DNA of 59,224 bases, taken from contig DXLX01000003.1 of NCBI GenBank assembly GCA_019414515.1, positions 1 to 59,224 on the forward strand. Reading direction: 5' to 3'. Both the position numbers and the translations under genes were made by a program. Positions within the stretch are counted from its first letter, which is position 1. The number at the start of each line of letters is the position of its first letter. The stretch comes from Collinsella sp. GTDB lineage: Bacteria; Actinomycetota; Coriobacteriia; Coriobacteriales; Coriobacteriaceae. The notes beneath the pieces were generated by a model. It made no database searches, was not told the origin of the DNA, and saw nothing but the letters and a program-made list of their open reading frames with translations. Of the stretch, positions 33,273-41,803 are shown piece by piece.

Positions 33273-33383
33273 GGGTGCGTGCCGAGTAGAGAAGTTGAAC
33301 TTACTTCACCTGTGTCCCCTTTGGGGACAGCCGCCAGTGCAATACCTCAGTGCTATACTCGTTGTCCTAAGGAAGTGGTTCAT

Positions 33384-34166
33384 ATGTACTTGAGCGATAC
33401 TAAGATTCAAGAGCTTATCGACAACAAGGTGCTGCTCAATGCCGATGCTTCGAACATCGGCCAGGTTACGTATGACTTGCGCACCGACGGATTCTACATT
33501 AATGAAAGCAAGCAGTTCGAGGTCGAGCTTGGCCCCGGAGACTCGACTTTTGTCTCTTGCGTTGAATGTGTCGCGCTACCCAACAATCTGACCGCTAGCG
33601 TACTTCTGCGCAATTCGCGCATTCGCCAAGGGCTTTCTTTGGATGCACCGCTCTATTTCCCTGGCCATGGAACTAGGCTGTTCTATCGTGTTACAAACGT
33701 AAGCGGCAGCACCATTACCCTCGATAAGTCTAAGGGCATCGCGCAGGTCGCATTCCAGCACGTCGAAGGCACGGTTGCCCATCCTTACCATGGAGCCTTT
33801 TCCGATGAGCTTAACTTTAATGGGCTCGCCGACTATTCCGACGTCTATGCCGGAGAGCTCAAAAAGGTTGAAGACAAAAAGGAAGAAGTTGCCAATATCG
33901 AATCTCGTATTTACGGTAATGTGCTGGCACTCTTTGCCGTCTTCGCCGCGATCTTTACGCTCGTGAACGTTAATGCCGGAGGGATCTCTTCCGATATTTC
34001 GACCGTCCGTTTCGTTGCGCTTGACCTGCTAATTATCGGCGGATTTCTGGTCCTTGCGTCTGCAATCGAGGCTTTTCTTATTAAGGACAAAAAGAAGAAG
34101 GCACGACTTCCGCTCGGGATAGGTGTCACGTGCATTGTCTTTGCTGTTGTCCTTGCATTCCTCTAA
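33384..34166 (+). CDS. dCTP-deaminase/dUTPase-like domain fused to membrane helices
   Basis: A 260-aa protein. Residues 1 to about 135 match the Dcd/dUTPase fold: LSDTKIQELIDNKVLLNADA, VTYDLRTDGFY, ALPNNLTASVLLRNSRIRQG and LDKSKGIAQVAFQHVE. A charged helical link (about 150-170) leads to a C-terminal region with three hydrophobic spans (VLALFAVFAAIFTLVNV, LDLLIIGGFLVLASAIEAFL, IGVTCIVFAVVLAFL). The usual catalytic loop around FEG (Glu) reads FPGHGTRLFY here, so the deaminase Glu is missing. AAGGAAG precedes ATG 33384. A nucleotide sensor that signals to the membrane is plausible, as dCTP-deaminase and dUTPase-like proteins are known in phage defence. Confidence 0.65.
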   Translation: MYLSDTKIQELIDNKVLLNADASNIGQVTYDLRTDGFYINESKQFEVELGPGDSTFVSCVECVALPNNLTASVLLRNSRIRQGLSLDAPLYFPGHGTRLFYRVTNVSGSTITLDKSKGIAQVAFQHVEGTVAHPYHGAFSDELNFNGLADYSDVYAGELKKVEDKKEEVANIESRIYGNVLALFAVFAAIFTLVNVNAGGISSDISTVRFVALDLLIIGGFLVLASAIEAFLIKDKKKKARLPLGIGVTCIVFAVVLAFL

Positions 34167-34207
34167 GTACTTAGAGGATTAGGGGAAAGCAATATAGGTT
34201 CTGAGAC

Positions 34208-34245
34208 GGGGTGCCCCGGCGTTTGCCGTGGCACCCCTATTTGTT
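34208..34245 (+). terminator. Intrinsic terminator after the dCTP-deaminase-like gene
   Basis: GGGGTGCC pairs with GGCACCCC, with a second CGGC/GCCG stem inside, followed by TATTTGTT. It ends the three-gene run. Confidence 0.8.
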
Positions 34246-34330
34246 GATCGGACTTCCATTTTTCAAATTACATGGCCGCCATAGCAGCCCCAAGACATCT
34301 GCTATTTAAAAAAGCATGTCTCGAAAGCGT

Positions 34331-35313
34331 AAAATCGGGGTCTGGTCGACAGATCTCGGTTTTTCCCGCACTACGCCTGGATCCAGGACCTCGTATCCGA
34401 AAGCCGCTCCCGCGACGAGCTCGTCAAAGAACTAAGGCGCAATTGCGTTGTGCGTCTCGACGGTGCGTCGCACGTATAGAATCTAAGCATCCGCATGCCG
34501 GTTATTGAATGGAATGGACGCCACATGGAACTCCCTAGCACCCTGTGCAGCAATGTGTACGACTTCGCGTTTTGCCCCGAGCCCTGCTACGACCGCCTGG
34601 TCGATCTAGCCGACCCCGAGGACTGGGGTCCCAGTAACCGCATCCTCAAAAACTATCTGTCGTTCTCGTTTAGCCGCGCGGTGTTCCTGACCGAGCGCGA
34701 CGTGGACCAGACCGCGCCGTCCAACCTGCCGTTGGTGTTCGATGACGACCGCTGCCTGTTCAACACCGGCCTGTACACGCGCCGTTACGAGACCATCTAT
34801 GGCCTGTTTGAGCCCAACACCAAGCCCGACGCGCGCCAGCGCTGGTTTTTGAAGGGCTTCTTTAAGGAGAGCGACCCCATGCTGGTCTCGTTTGAGTACC
34901 TGCCGTGCCGCGTGCGCTTTGCCGAGGACCCCTTCGAGCTGGTCTTTGACTACCGCTTGCCCATCCGCTCCAACATCGACCACATTCTGGGCGATGAGGA
35001 GAACCTCACGCGTATTCCCGCCAGCCTGATGGGGGAGGGCAACTCGCTACTGCTGCGCCGCGCCTTTGAGGGAGCCGTCGTCGAGGCCGCCCGCCGCGCC
35101 GCCGCCAACTACACGCTCGCCGTGCCGCAGTTCTACGGCGGCCGGATCCAGCTGCTGCTGCCGCTGTGCCTAACCGGCGACAAGCCCGAACTGGCACTGA
35201 CCATCCAACGCGAGGACGGCTTCTACGCCGCACGCACCTGCCTCACGCTCGACATGGCTTACAACAACGCTCGACTTATCTGCCGTCCTGAGACCTCGTG
35301 GATAAAGCGGTAA
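34331..35313 (+). pseudogene. DUF3825-family protein gene, possibly broken by an in-frame TAG
   Basis: ATG 34495 to 35313 encodes 272 aa matching DUF3825: NVYDFAFCPEPCYDRLVDLA, WGPSNRILKNYLSFSFS, CLFNTGLYTRRYETIYGLF and QRWFLKGFF. The family is found with RNA/nucleic-acid-related domains and its function is unknown. The same frame is open upstream from a TAA at 34330, reading FFPHYAWIQDLVSESRSRDE and LVKELRRNCVVRLDGASHV up to TAG 34477, then NLSIRM. That reads like a continuous protein with one stop. Either the protein starts at ATG 34495 (no clear ribosome site) and is functional, or the gene is truncated and stopped. Confidence 0.6.
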
Positions 35314-35401
35314 ATGGTAGTTTAGCTGCGGTTTTGCCGATTGCTTTGGTTGCTTTGGCTTGACTGGCACTCACGAATTTAAAATCGGGGGCAAAAAGTT
35401 C

Positions 35402-35431
35402 TTGGTAAACCACGCTCGGCTATGATAGTAT
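35402..35431 (+). promoter_or_regulatory. Promoter of tRNA-Val
   Basis: TTGGTA at 35402-35407, 18-bp spacer, TAGTAT at 35426-35431, 20 bp before the tRNA. Confidence 0.55.
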
Positions 35432-35451
35432 CTCTTTTGCCGAAAGGCGAC

Positions 35452-35526
35452 GGGCGATTGGCTCAGGGGTAGAGCATATCCTTCACACGGATGGGGTCAC
35501 AAGTTCGAATCTTGTATCGCCCACCA
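35452..35526 (+). tRNA. tRNA-Val (anticodon CAC)
   Basis: 75 nt including an encoded CCA. The acceptor stem (GGGCGAT with ATCGCCC), D arm, anticodon loop TTCACAC and T arm (TTCGAAT) all pair. It marks the right edge of the defence-rich interval, but I found no repeat of its 3' end that would define an attachment site. Confidence 0.95.
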
Positions 35527-35536
35527 TCAAAAGCGC

Positions 35537-35568
35537 AGGTCAGAGGTGTTAAGCCTCTGACCTTTTTC
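35537..35568 (+). terminator. Terminator after tRNA-Val
   Basis: A 10-bp perfect stem (35537-35546 with 35554-35563), 7-nt loop and T-run, 10 bp after the tRNA CCA. Confidence 0.9.
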
Positions 35569-35904
35569 CTTTTGACACCAAGGCCGACACCAAAATCGAC
35601 TCGAAGTCGTATAAGGCGTCTTTTTTTATCGCGCCCTTTTTTGACGCCATTGCATGTTTTGTATAAAACACATCCGTAATTTCAATGAACTCCCCATGTG
35701 ATTCGAGCGCAAATGTGGAGACAGGGACCGCATGCCCAGAGCGTCTTCCAGCGGATTTCTATCACACGACGGTTTTCGGCAGAACTCGTCAAGCTTTTGG
35801 TCAGCGTTTGGTCAGCTTCCGGTACTTACCCGCATGATGCCCCGGTAGATAATCGTCCACGACCACAACCGCATGGTCTACGGCCGATACCAGGGGAGGC
35901 GCAA

Positions 35905-36975
35905 ATGGACGAAATCGTCTGCGCAAACACCGCATTCCGTTACTGGCGCTGCCCGCCACAGGTGCGCGATCTCTACCCGCGCCTGCCCAACTCCGAAGAA
36001 GGCTGGCGAGCTCTATCCCAAGCCCCATTCGTAACCGACGTTCTCAAGACCCCAGTCATCACAGCAGCATCAACTCGAAGCAACCTACATTCCGAGACAA
36101 GACGTACCATCCGATGGAACAGCGCCTATACAGAGAAGGTCTCGATCGACACGGGCATGGGCTTTAGCGTCACAGACCCTCTTCATACGCTATTCACCAT
36201 GACTCGAAGCGTTTCTTCATGCGACCTGGTTCTGGCCATGTACGAGCTCTGCGGATGGTTTTCGGTTTTTAAACCATCGCCCGCGGTCGACATGGCACTT
36301 GAGCAAGCAAAATCAGAAGAAGAGCAGTACACCACAGAAAGTCTTTTTGAACTAGATGAAACCCAAGACGAGGCCCCATGGAAGCGAGTCTATGCTCGTG
36401 CGAGCCAGAAGGACAGCGAGAATGATCAAAGTGGGCAGCAGAATGACGGATCCGGAAATAAAGCAAACGGAAAAGGCACATCGCTCTGGATGAGAAAGCC
36501 TCTTATTGAAATAGAAGAACTGCACAGATTTGCAGCGAAGGTTAAGGGCGAGATGTGGGGAAAACAATTCTACGAAGCCGCACGGCAGGTAATGGGTATT
36601 GCGGCATCCCCGCTAGAAGTTGCTGGAATCATGTTGCTAAGTCTTCCGAGGCGTACTGGCGGAGCGGAGTTTAAAAACATATACGTCAACGACTTAACAC
36701 CGCTGTCGAATTCAGCTCGAAAAATCGCAGGTCAGAAAATCTGTTACGGCGATATCGTCATCGTAAACCCAATAATAATGAAAGCTGTGCTTATCGAACT
36801 TCAGGGAGAGGTTATCCATGGTTCAGGCGCCGTGCTGGACCACGATGCCGCACGAATGACAGCATTACAAAGCATGGGATACGACGTATTTCTTGTAACC
36901 CATGACATGCTCAATGATCACGATCAGCTTGATGCCATCATTCACAGTGTGTGTGAGCGATTGGAGTTGCGCTAA
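35905..36975 (+). CDS. Vsr/DUF559-like nuclease-fold protein of unknown role
   Basis: A 356-aa protein common in form to AbiEi/DUF559-type proteins of Coriobacteriia. The N-terminal FRYWRCPPQVRDLYPRLP and CDLVLAMYELCGWFSVFK are unassigned. A low-complexity Ser/Gln/Asn/Gly linker lies at about residues 160-200. The C-terminus has CYGDIVIVNPIIMKAVLIEL, QGEVIHGSGAVLDHDAARMT and ALQSMGYDVFLVTHDML, an E-x-G-x2-H ... D ... R-x2-A-L pattern like PD-(D/E)xK proteins of the DUF559/Vsr group. GGGGAGG precedes ATG 35905. In-frame upstream codons to 35698 lack a site. It lies between tRNA genes, a common spot for integrated cargo. Confidence 0.6.
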   Translation: MDEIVCANTAFRYWRCPPQVRDLYPRLPNSEEGWRALSQAPFVTDVLKTPVITAASTRSNLHSETRRTIRWNSAYTEKVSIDTGMGFSVTDPLHTLFTMTRSVSSCDLVLAMYELCGWFSVFKPSPAVDMALEQAKSEEEQYTTESLFELDETQDEAPWKRVYARASQKDSENDQSGQQNDGSGNKANGKGTSLWMRKPLIEIEELHRFAAKVKGEMWGKQFYEAARQVMGIAASPLEVAGIMLLSLPRRTGGAEFKNIYVNDLTPLSNSARKIAGQKICYGDIVIVNPIIMKAVLIELQGEVIHGSGAVLDHDAARMTALQSMGYDVFLVTHDMLNDHDQLDAIIHSVCERLELR

Positions 36976-37536
36976 AAACCAAAAACCGAGGCGATGAGAT
37001 GCGCTGAGACCAGATTGCGAGCCAACGTTCTGTGCAATTGGCTTGGTATTGGTAAGTAATATTGTTCAAGTGAGCATTATTACTACTTTATATGCTGCCA
37101 GTAATTAAGTGCCATTTTAAAACCACGCCGGTTTACTACGTTGGATTGGGGGTAGCTGAGCACACCGAATTCGTCGCTCGTAAAACCGCAGGTAGAATGC
37201 CTGCCCGTTTTGCGAATGTAGGCGTGTGGTCGGAAATCCGGGAATCGTCGCAGTAAACCGGTCTGTTTATGAAGCGACCAGCTGGCGCGAGCTGCGCACG
37301 GTTCAGTAAATTGACCCGAAGGCGCGGAGAGGGGCTCAGACGAAACCCTCCCGCGGAAGCACCGCGGATTGCTTTGTTCTGGCCGGCGGCACCTGGGGCG
37401 ACATGCGCGCCCCGGGAAGGAGGGCGGCGGGCTTGCCGCTGCCCGCGGGGCGCGCCCCGCGGGCTATTTCGGGCATCGTGTGTCCCTTCGGCCCCGCGCC
37501 GTTCCACGCACCGTAAAATCTTTTCCAAAATTGTCC
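36976..37536. other. Gap before the first tRNA-Ala
   Basis: It contains the inverted-repeat-bounded element 37128-37261 and then about 200 bp of very GC-rich DNA (37330-37510) with no credible gene. The GC-rich part partly resembles the equivalent position before the second tRNA-Ala. Confidence 0.6.
37128..37261. repeat. TIR-bounded element, copy 1, upstream of tRNA-Ala
   Basis: The 134-bp segment is bounded by CCGGTTTACTACG and CGCAGTAAACCGG, reverse complements with one mismatch. The internal motif AAAACCGCAGGTAGA is shared with copy 2. The 5' flank (CCATTTTAAAACCA) is also shared. It may be a MITE-like or duplicated regulatory element. Confidence 0.7.
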
Positions 37537-37565
37537 TTGCATCGGCGGGGGAGTTCCCGTATAGT
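37537..37565 (+). promoter_or_regulatory. Promoter of tRNA-Ala copy 1
   Basis: TTGCAT at 37537-37542, a 17-bp spacer and TATAGT at 37560-37565, 12 bp before the tRNA. Copy 2 has the same hexamers and spacing. Confidence 0.75.
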
Positions 37566-37577
37566 ACTTTCTCGCAC

Positions 37578-37650
37578 GGGGGCGTAGCTCAGCTGGGAGA
37601 GCGCTTGACTGGCAGTCAAGAGGTCAGGGGTTCGATCCCCCTCGTCTCCA
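37578..37650 (+). tRNA. tRNA-Ala (anticodon GGC), copy 1
   Basis: 73 nt without encoded CCA (CCC follows). The anticodon loop is CTGGCAG. Acceptor GGGGGCG pairs with CGTCTCC through two G:U pairs. It is identical to the copy at 38562-38634. Confidence 0.93.
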
Positions 37651-37664
37651 CCCGAGCATTGAAT

Positions 37665-37694
37665 GAGGCTCCAACGCAAGTTGGGGCCTTTTTT
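37665..37694 (+). terminator. Terminator after tRNA-Ala copy 1
   Basis: AGGCTCCAAC and GTTGGGGCCT form a 10-bp stem (one G:U) with a GCAA tetraloop and six T. Confidence 0.92.
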
Positions 37695-37825
37695 CATATC
37701 TATCGATTTACGCCATGTGTTGACTGAGCAGCATCTTGGCGACATACCCATTGTTAATTACGAATATGAATGTTAATAACTTTACGTATCTGGATAGCAA
37801 ACCTGGTCTGCAGCGCCAATAACAA

Positions 37826-37851
37826 AGAGGCCGGGCGTAATGCCCAGCCTC
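37826..37851 (-). terminator. Terminator after the CAU tRNA
   Basis: On the minus strand GAGGCTGGGC and GCCCGGCCTC pair around a short ATTAC loop, followed by TTTG. It lies 10 bp beyond the tRNA CCA. Confidence 0.75.
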
Positions 37852-37860
37852 GAAATACTC

Positions 37861-37936
37861 TGGTGGGCCCTCCGGGATTCGAACCCAGAACCCAGGGATT
37901 ATGAGTCCCCTGCGCTAACCGTTGCGCCAAGAGCCC
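37861..37936 (-). tRNA. tRNA with anticodon CAT (Met, or Ile2 with lysidine)
   Basis: 76 nt including CCA, read on the minus strand. Acceptor GGGCTCT pairs with AGGGCCC. The anticodon loop is CTCATAA. It is not an initiator (the acceptor 1-72 pair is G:C and the anticodon stem lacks three G:C pairs next to the loop). Met versus Ile2 cannot be settled from sequence alone. It is convergent with tRNA-Ala copy 1. Confidence 0.92.
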
Positions 37937-38520
37937 TTATGAACGGTGAATGCAATTCTAGCAAAGGCAACTCAGGCCTAATTTCTTCGCTTCACGTCGT
38001 GAAATACTACCATGCACGAGCAAGTCGCACAACGCAAGATCAAGTTCGATGCTAAACAACAGCTAATCTAGGCCCGTCGCAGATAAGGAGTGTTTTATAA
38101 AAAGTTAAGGCCTTAAATTCAGGGCTTCAAGACATTTCAGCGTGAAATCAACCTGATGCCATTTCAAAACCATGCCCGTTTACTACGACGGATCGGCGAC
38201 CTTCGACCACCGCGTGTTCTCAGTTTGCAAAACCGCAGGTAGAGAGTCCGACGGTTACACGAAAAGGCGTGCGTGGTCGAACATTACAGATACATCGTAG
38301 TAAACCGGCATAGTTCTGAGGCGCAGATGAGGGACGGTTCGCAATCGGACCCGATAATGGGACTGGCGACGCATAGGAAATCCGGTTGCGCGGAGAGGGT
38401 CGCGTTCCGCGCGCCAAGTCGGCCGGCGTAGGGGCCGTGCGGGGGCCAGGCGCTCCGCAGGCTGGCCCGGCCCCGCGCGACTCCGGCGCCCGCCCCCGGA
38501 AAGTTTTTCCAAAATTGTCC
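37937..38520. other. Gap before the second tRNA-Ala
   Basis: It contains the second TIR-bounded element (38173-38310) and a GC-rich stretch (38390-38500) with no credible gene. Confidence 0.6.
38173..38310. repeat. TIR-bounded element, copy 2, upstream of second tRNA-Ala
   Basis: The 138-bp segment is bounded by TGCCCGTTTACTACG and CGTAGTAAACCGGCA (one mismatch). It shares the internal AAAACCGCAGGTAGA motif and 5' flank (CCATTTCAAAACCA) with copy 1, but the rest has diverged. Confidence 0.7.
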
Positions 38521-38549
38521 TTGCATCGTCGTCCGAGTTCCCGTATAGT
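38521..38549 (+). promoter_or_regulatory. Promoter of tRNA-Ala copy 2
   Basis: TTGCAT at 38521-38526, a 17-bp spacer and TATAGT at 38544-38549. Confidence 0.75.
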
Positions 38550-38561
38550 ACTTCTTCGCAC

Positions 38562-38634
38562 GGGGGCGTAGCTCAGCTGGGAGAGCGCTTGACTGGCAGT
38601 CAAGAGGTCAGGGGTTCGATCCCCCTCGTCTCCA
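38562..38634 (+). tRNA. tRNA-Ala (anticodon GGC), copy 2
   Basis: 73 nt, identical to copy 1 about 1 kb upstream, again without encoded CCA. The promoter, tRNA and terminator are all duplicated, so this is a duplicated transcription unit. Confidence 0.93.
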
Positions 38635-38647
38635 CCCGAGCATTGAA

Positions 38648-38678
38648 TGAGGCTCCAACGCAAGTTGGGGCCTTTTTT
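38648..38678 (+). terminator. Terminator after tRNA-Ala copy 2
   Basis: Same stem, tetraloop and T-run as after copy 1. It lies 32 bp before the ABC-F start. Confidence 0.92.
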
Positions 38679-38709
38679 CATATAGGCACACAAGGTCAAA
38701 GGCGGCACC

Positions 38710-40743
38710 ATGATCCTCCTGGTCGACAAGATCGAAAAAAGCTTCGGCGCGCGCGTCCTCTTTAGCGGCGCATCCTTCCAGATCAACCCCGGCGAGCGCT
38801 TCGCGCTCGTGGGCCCCAACGGCGCCGGCAAAACCACCATGCTCAAGATCATCATGGGCATCGACAGCCCCGACGCCGGCCAGGTCCAGTACGCAAAGGA
38901 CTGCCAGGTGGGCTACCTAGAGCAGGAAACCAACCTGGAGCAAAAGGACACCACCATCCTCGCCGAGGTCATGGCGGCGGCCAAGGAAATCCGCCGCATG
39001 GGCGAGCGCGCCAACGAGCTGCAGGCCCAAATCACCGAGCTCTCCGAGCAGGGCAAGGACGTCGACGCACTCCTTAACGAGTACGGCCAGGTCCAGGACC
39101 GCTTTGAGCACCTGGGCGGCTACGAGCTCGAGAGCAACGCCCGCAAAATCCTGTCCGGCCTGGGCTTTAAGGTCACCGACTTTGAGCGCCCGTGCTCCGA
39201 GTTCTCGGGCGGCTGGCAGATGCGTATCGCGCTGGCAAAGCTCTTCCTGCGCCACCCCGACCTGCTGCTTCTAGACGAGCCCACCAACCACCTGGACCTC
39301 GAGAGCGTCCAGTGGCTGCGCGGCTTTATCGCCAACTACGACGGCGCCGTCCTCATCGTCAGCCACGACCGCGCCTTCATGGACGCCTGCGTCGACCACG
39401 TCGCCGCACTCGAAAACCGTCGCGTGACCACCTACACCGGCAACTACAACAGCTACCTCAAGCAGCGCGAAGACAACCTGGAGCAGATGCGCGCCAAGCG
39501 TGCCGCCCAGGAGCGCGACATCGCCCACATGCAGGTCTTCGTCGACAAGTTCCGCTACAAGCCCACCAAGGCTGCCCAGGCTCAGGAGCGAATCCGCAAG
39601 ATCGAGCAGATCAAAAAGGAGCTTGTCATCCTGCCCGAGGGCCACAAGCACATCGACTTTAAGTTCCCCGACCCACCGCGCTCCGGCGACATGGTCGTGG
39701 GGCTCGAGGGCGTCTCCAAGTCCTACGGCAACAAGCATATCTACAGCGACATCGACCTCAAGCTCTACCGCGGCGAGCACGTGGCGCTCGTCGGCCCCAA
39801 CGGCGCCGGCAAGTCCACGCTCATGAAGATCCTCGCCGGCCTGGAGCCGCCCACCACCGGCGTCCGCGACCTAGGCACCAACGTCGGCGTCGCCTACTAC
39901 GCCCAGCACGCACTCGAGGGTATGACCGAGTCCAATACCGTCCTGCAAGAGATCGACACCGTTACGCCCAAGTGGACCGTACCGCAGCAGCGCAGCCTGC
40001 TGGGCGCCTTCCTGTTTAGCGACAACGACGCAATCGAAAAGCAGGTCCGTGTCCTCTCCGGCGGCGAAAAGGCACGTCTGGCCCTTGCCAAGATGCTCGT
40101 GGCCCCCGAGGCGCTCCTGTGCCTGGACGAGCCCACCAACCACCTGGACATCGACTCTGTGGACATGCTCGAGAACGCCCTGCAAAACTTCCCCGGTACC
40201 ATCGTGCTGATCAGCCACGACGAGCACCTGGTGCGCGCCGTGGCCAACCGCGTGATCGACATCCGCGATGGCAAGGTCACGGTCTATGACGGCGACTACG
40301 ACTACTACCTCTACAAGCGCGAGGACCTCGCAGCCCGCGCCGCCGCCGAAGCGGCAGGGGAGAGTGCGCCGACCGCGGCCAAGCCCGCCAAGGCAACCGC
40401 CGCCCAGGCCGATGCGCCCGCCGCCACCCCCAAGCCTGCCGAGGGTAAAAAGACCAAGGAGCAGAAGCGTGCCGAGGCCCAGGCCCGCGCTGCGCTCAAC
40501 AAAAAACTCAAGGGCGTGCGCAACCAGCTCAAGAAGATCGAGGCAGAGCTGGACAAAAAGCGTGCTCGCTATGACGAGCTTATGGAATTGATGGCAAGCG
40601 AAGAGCTTTATGCCGATCAGGACAAGTTCAATGCCGCGCTGGGGGAATATAACGGCCTTAAGCAAGAACTGCCCAAGCTCGAGGACGAATGGCTGGAGCT
40701 TTCCACCCAGATCGAAGAGGAGACCGCGCGTGAATTCTCGTAA
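38710..40743 (+). CDS. ABC-F family ATPase
   Basis: A 677-aa cytoplasmic protein with two ABC modules and no membrane domain, which places it in the ABC-F group acting on ribosomes. Walker A is GPNGAGKTT and GPNGAGKST, signatures are FSGGWQMR and LSGGEKAR, and Walker B is LLLLDEPTNHLD and LCLDEPTNHLD. A long helical linker (about residues 245-315) separates the modules. The C-terminal 140 residues hold an Ala/Pro-rich link and a coiled coil, as in YdiF/Uup-like members. It is probably a housekeeping translation factor; antibiotic resistance cannot be inferred. It heads the core gene run. Confidence 0.93.
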   Translation: MILLVDKIEKSFGARVLFSGASFQINPGERFALVGPNGAGKTTMLKIIMGIDSPDAGQVQYAKDCQVGYLEQETNLEQKDTTILAEVMAAAKEIRRMGERANELQAQITELSEQGKDVDALLNEYGQVQDRFEHLGGYELESNARKILSGLGFKVTDFERPCSEFSGGWQMRIALAKLFLRHPDLLLLDEPTNHLDLESVQWLRGFIANYDGAVLIVSHDRAFMDACVDHVAALENRRVTTYTGNYNSYLKQREDNLEQMRAKRAAQERDIAHMQVFVDKFRYKPTKAAQAQERIRKIEQIKKELVILPEGHKHIDFKFPDPPRSGDMVVGLEGVSKSYGNKHIYSDIDLKLYRGEHVALVGPNGAGKSTLMKILAGLEPPTTGVRDLGTNVGVAYYAQHALEGMTESNTVLQEIDTVTPKWTVPQQRSLLGAFLFSDNDAIEKQVRVLSGGEKARLALAKMLVAPEALLCLDEPTNHLDIDSVDMLENALQNFPGTIVLISHDEHLVRAVANRVIDIRDGKVTVYDGDYDYYLYKREDLAARAAAEAAGESAPTAAKPAKATAAQADAPAATPKPAEGKKTKEQKRAEAQARAALNKKLKGVRNQLKKIEAELDKKRARYDELMELMASEELYADQDKFNAALGEYNGLKQELPKLEDEWLELSTQIEEETAREFS

Positions 40744-41026
40744 GGCCGCTGCCGTGGCGATGAGCGTCATCGCCATCGCCTGTCGCATCTGCGGCATCTT
40801 TATGAGCGCGATGACCGTGCTGCTGTGCTTTAGCGGCCTGACCGCCAAGCTGCAGATTGTCGGCTTTGTCGTTGAGCTTTCTCGCGCGCTGCCGAGCGCC
40901 ATCGCCGGCTACGGCGTCATCACCTCACCCTTTGGCGGCGTTTTCCGCTTGGATTACGCCATCGTGGCCGTCATCCTGTTTGTAGCTGACTACCTGCTCA
41001 CGCGCGCCTCGCGCCGCGTCCGCTAG
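40730..41026 (+). CDS. Small three-TM membrane protein
   Basis: A 98-aa protein with spans near residues 8-38 (AMSVIAIACRICGIFMSAMT), 40-60 and 74-90 (DYAIVAVILFVADYLLTRA), and a basic tail. GTG 40730 overlaps the ABC-F stop by 14 bp and has GAGGAGA at 40715-40722. The family is not recognised. Its position between ABC-F and an M50 protease suggests co-expression only. Confidence 0.65.
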   Translation: MNSRKAAAVAMSVIAIACRICGIFMSAMTVLLCFSGLTAKLQIVGFVVELSRALPSAIAGYGVITSPFGGVFRLDYAIVAVILFVADYLLTRASRRVR

Positions 41027-41035
41027 GGGAGCGCC

Positions 41036-41719
41036 ATGTCCAGCAGCTACATCATGAACCTGCTCGCCAGCGCCGTCGCCGTCATCGTGGGCATCGTCAT
41101 CCACGAAAGTGCGCACGCCGCTGCGGCGTGGGCACTCGGCGATAAGACGGCCCGATCACGCGGCCGCGTGTCGCTTAACCCGCTCAACCATATCGACCCG
41201 TTTGGCACCATCATCTTGCCGCTGCTCATGCTTGCCGCCGGCGGCCCGGTGTTCGCCTTCGCCAAGCCCGTGCCCGTCTACCTCAACAACCTCAAGCACC
41301 CCAAGCGCGACGAGGTCCTGGTGAGCGTTGCCGGCCCCGCATCGAACATCGCGCTCGCGTGTCTTGCCGCGGTCCTCATGCGCCTGGCATATGGCAGCCT
41401 CTACACCAGCATGTCCTTTGCCCTGGCGTCACAGATCATGAACTTCGGCGCCACCTTTATCGTGGTCAACCTGTCACTCGCGTTCTTCAACCTCATCCCG
41501 ATCCCGCCGCTCGATGGCTCGTCGATCATCGTGCCCTTCCTCAAGGGCAAGGCGCTCAACAACTACTACCATCTGCAGCAATACGCTATGCCCATCCTCA
41601 TCCTGGTGCTGTACCTGCTGCCTACGTGGACCGGCATCGACGTAATCGGCCGCTATTTCGACGTTACCGTGTATCCGCTCGCTGAGCTGCTGCTCAACTT
41701 CGCAATCGCCGGCATCTAA
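41036..41719 (+). CDS. M50-family membrane metalloprotease (site-2 protease-like)
   Basis: 227 aa with about six membrane helices. The zinc-binding HExxH is in IVIHESAHAAAAWALGD near residue 25 and the second zinc motif is LIPIPPLDGSSI near residue 150. It belongs to the compact YwhC/SREBP S2P-like group that cleaves substrates within the membrane. GGGGAG precedes ATG 41036. This protease-scpA-scpB order is common in Firmicutes and Actinobacteria. The substrate is unknown. Confidence 0.9.
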   Translation: MSSSYIMNLLASAVAVIVGIVIHESAHAAAAWALGDKTARSRGRVSLNPLNHIDPFGTIILPLLMLAAGGPVFAFAKPVPVYLNNLKHPKRDEVLVSVAGPASNIALACLAAVLMRLAYGSLYTSMSFALASQIMNFGATFIVVNLSLAFFNLIPIPPLDGSSIIVPFLKGKALNNYYHLQQYAMPILILVLYLLPTWTGIDVIGRYFDVTVYPLAELLLNFAIAGI

Positions 41720-41803
41720 GGTAAACTTACAGGTCGACCGTGCAAAACGGTCGCAACATGCACCCAAACCGCGCCGCGAAGGCGCCGTCAAAGGAGGTCG
41801 AAG

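Noticed and set aside
16300..35400. Prophage or integrative element inserted at tRNA-Val
   Set aside because: No integrase, no phage structural genes and no repeat of the tRNA 3' end were found.
38917..40902. Minus-strand frames opposite the ABC-F gene, including one of 343 aa
   Set aside because: Same GC3 shadow effect; the plus strand has complete ABC motifs.
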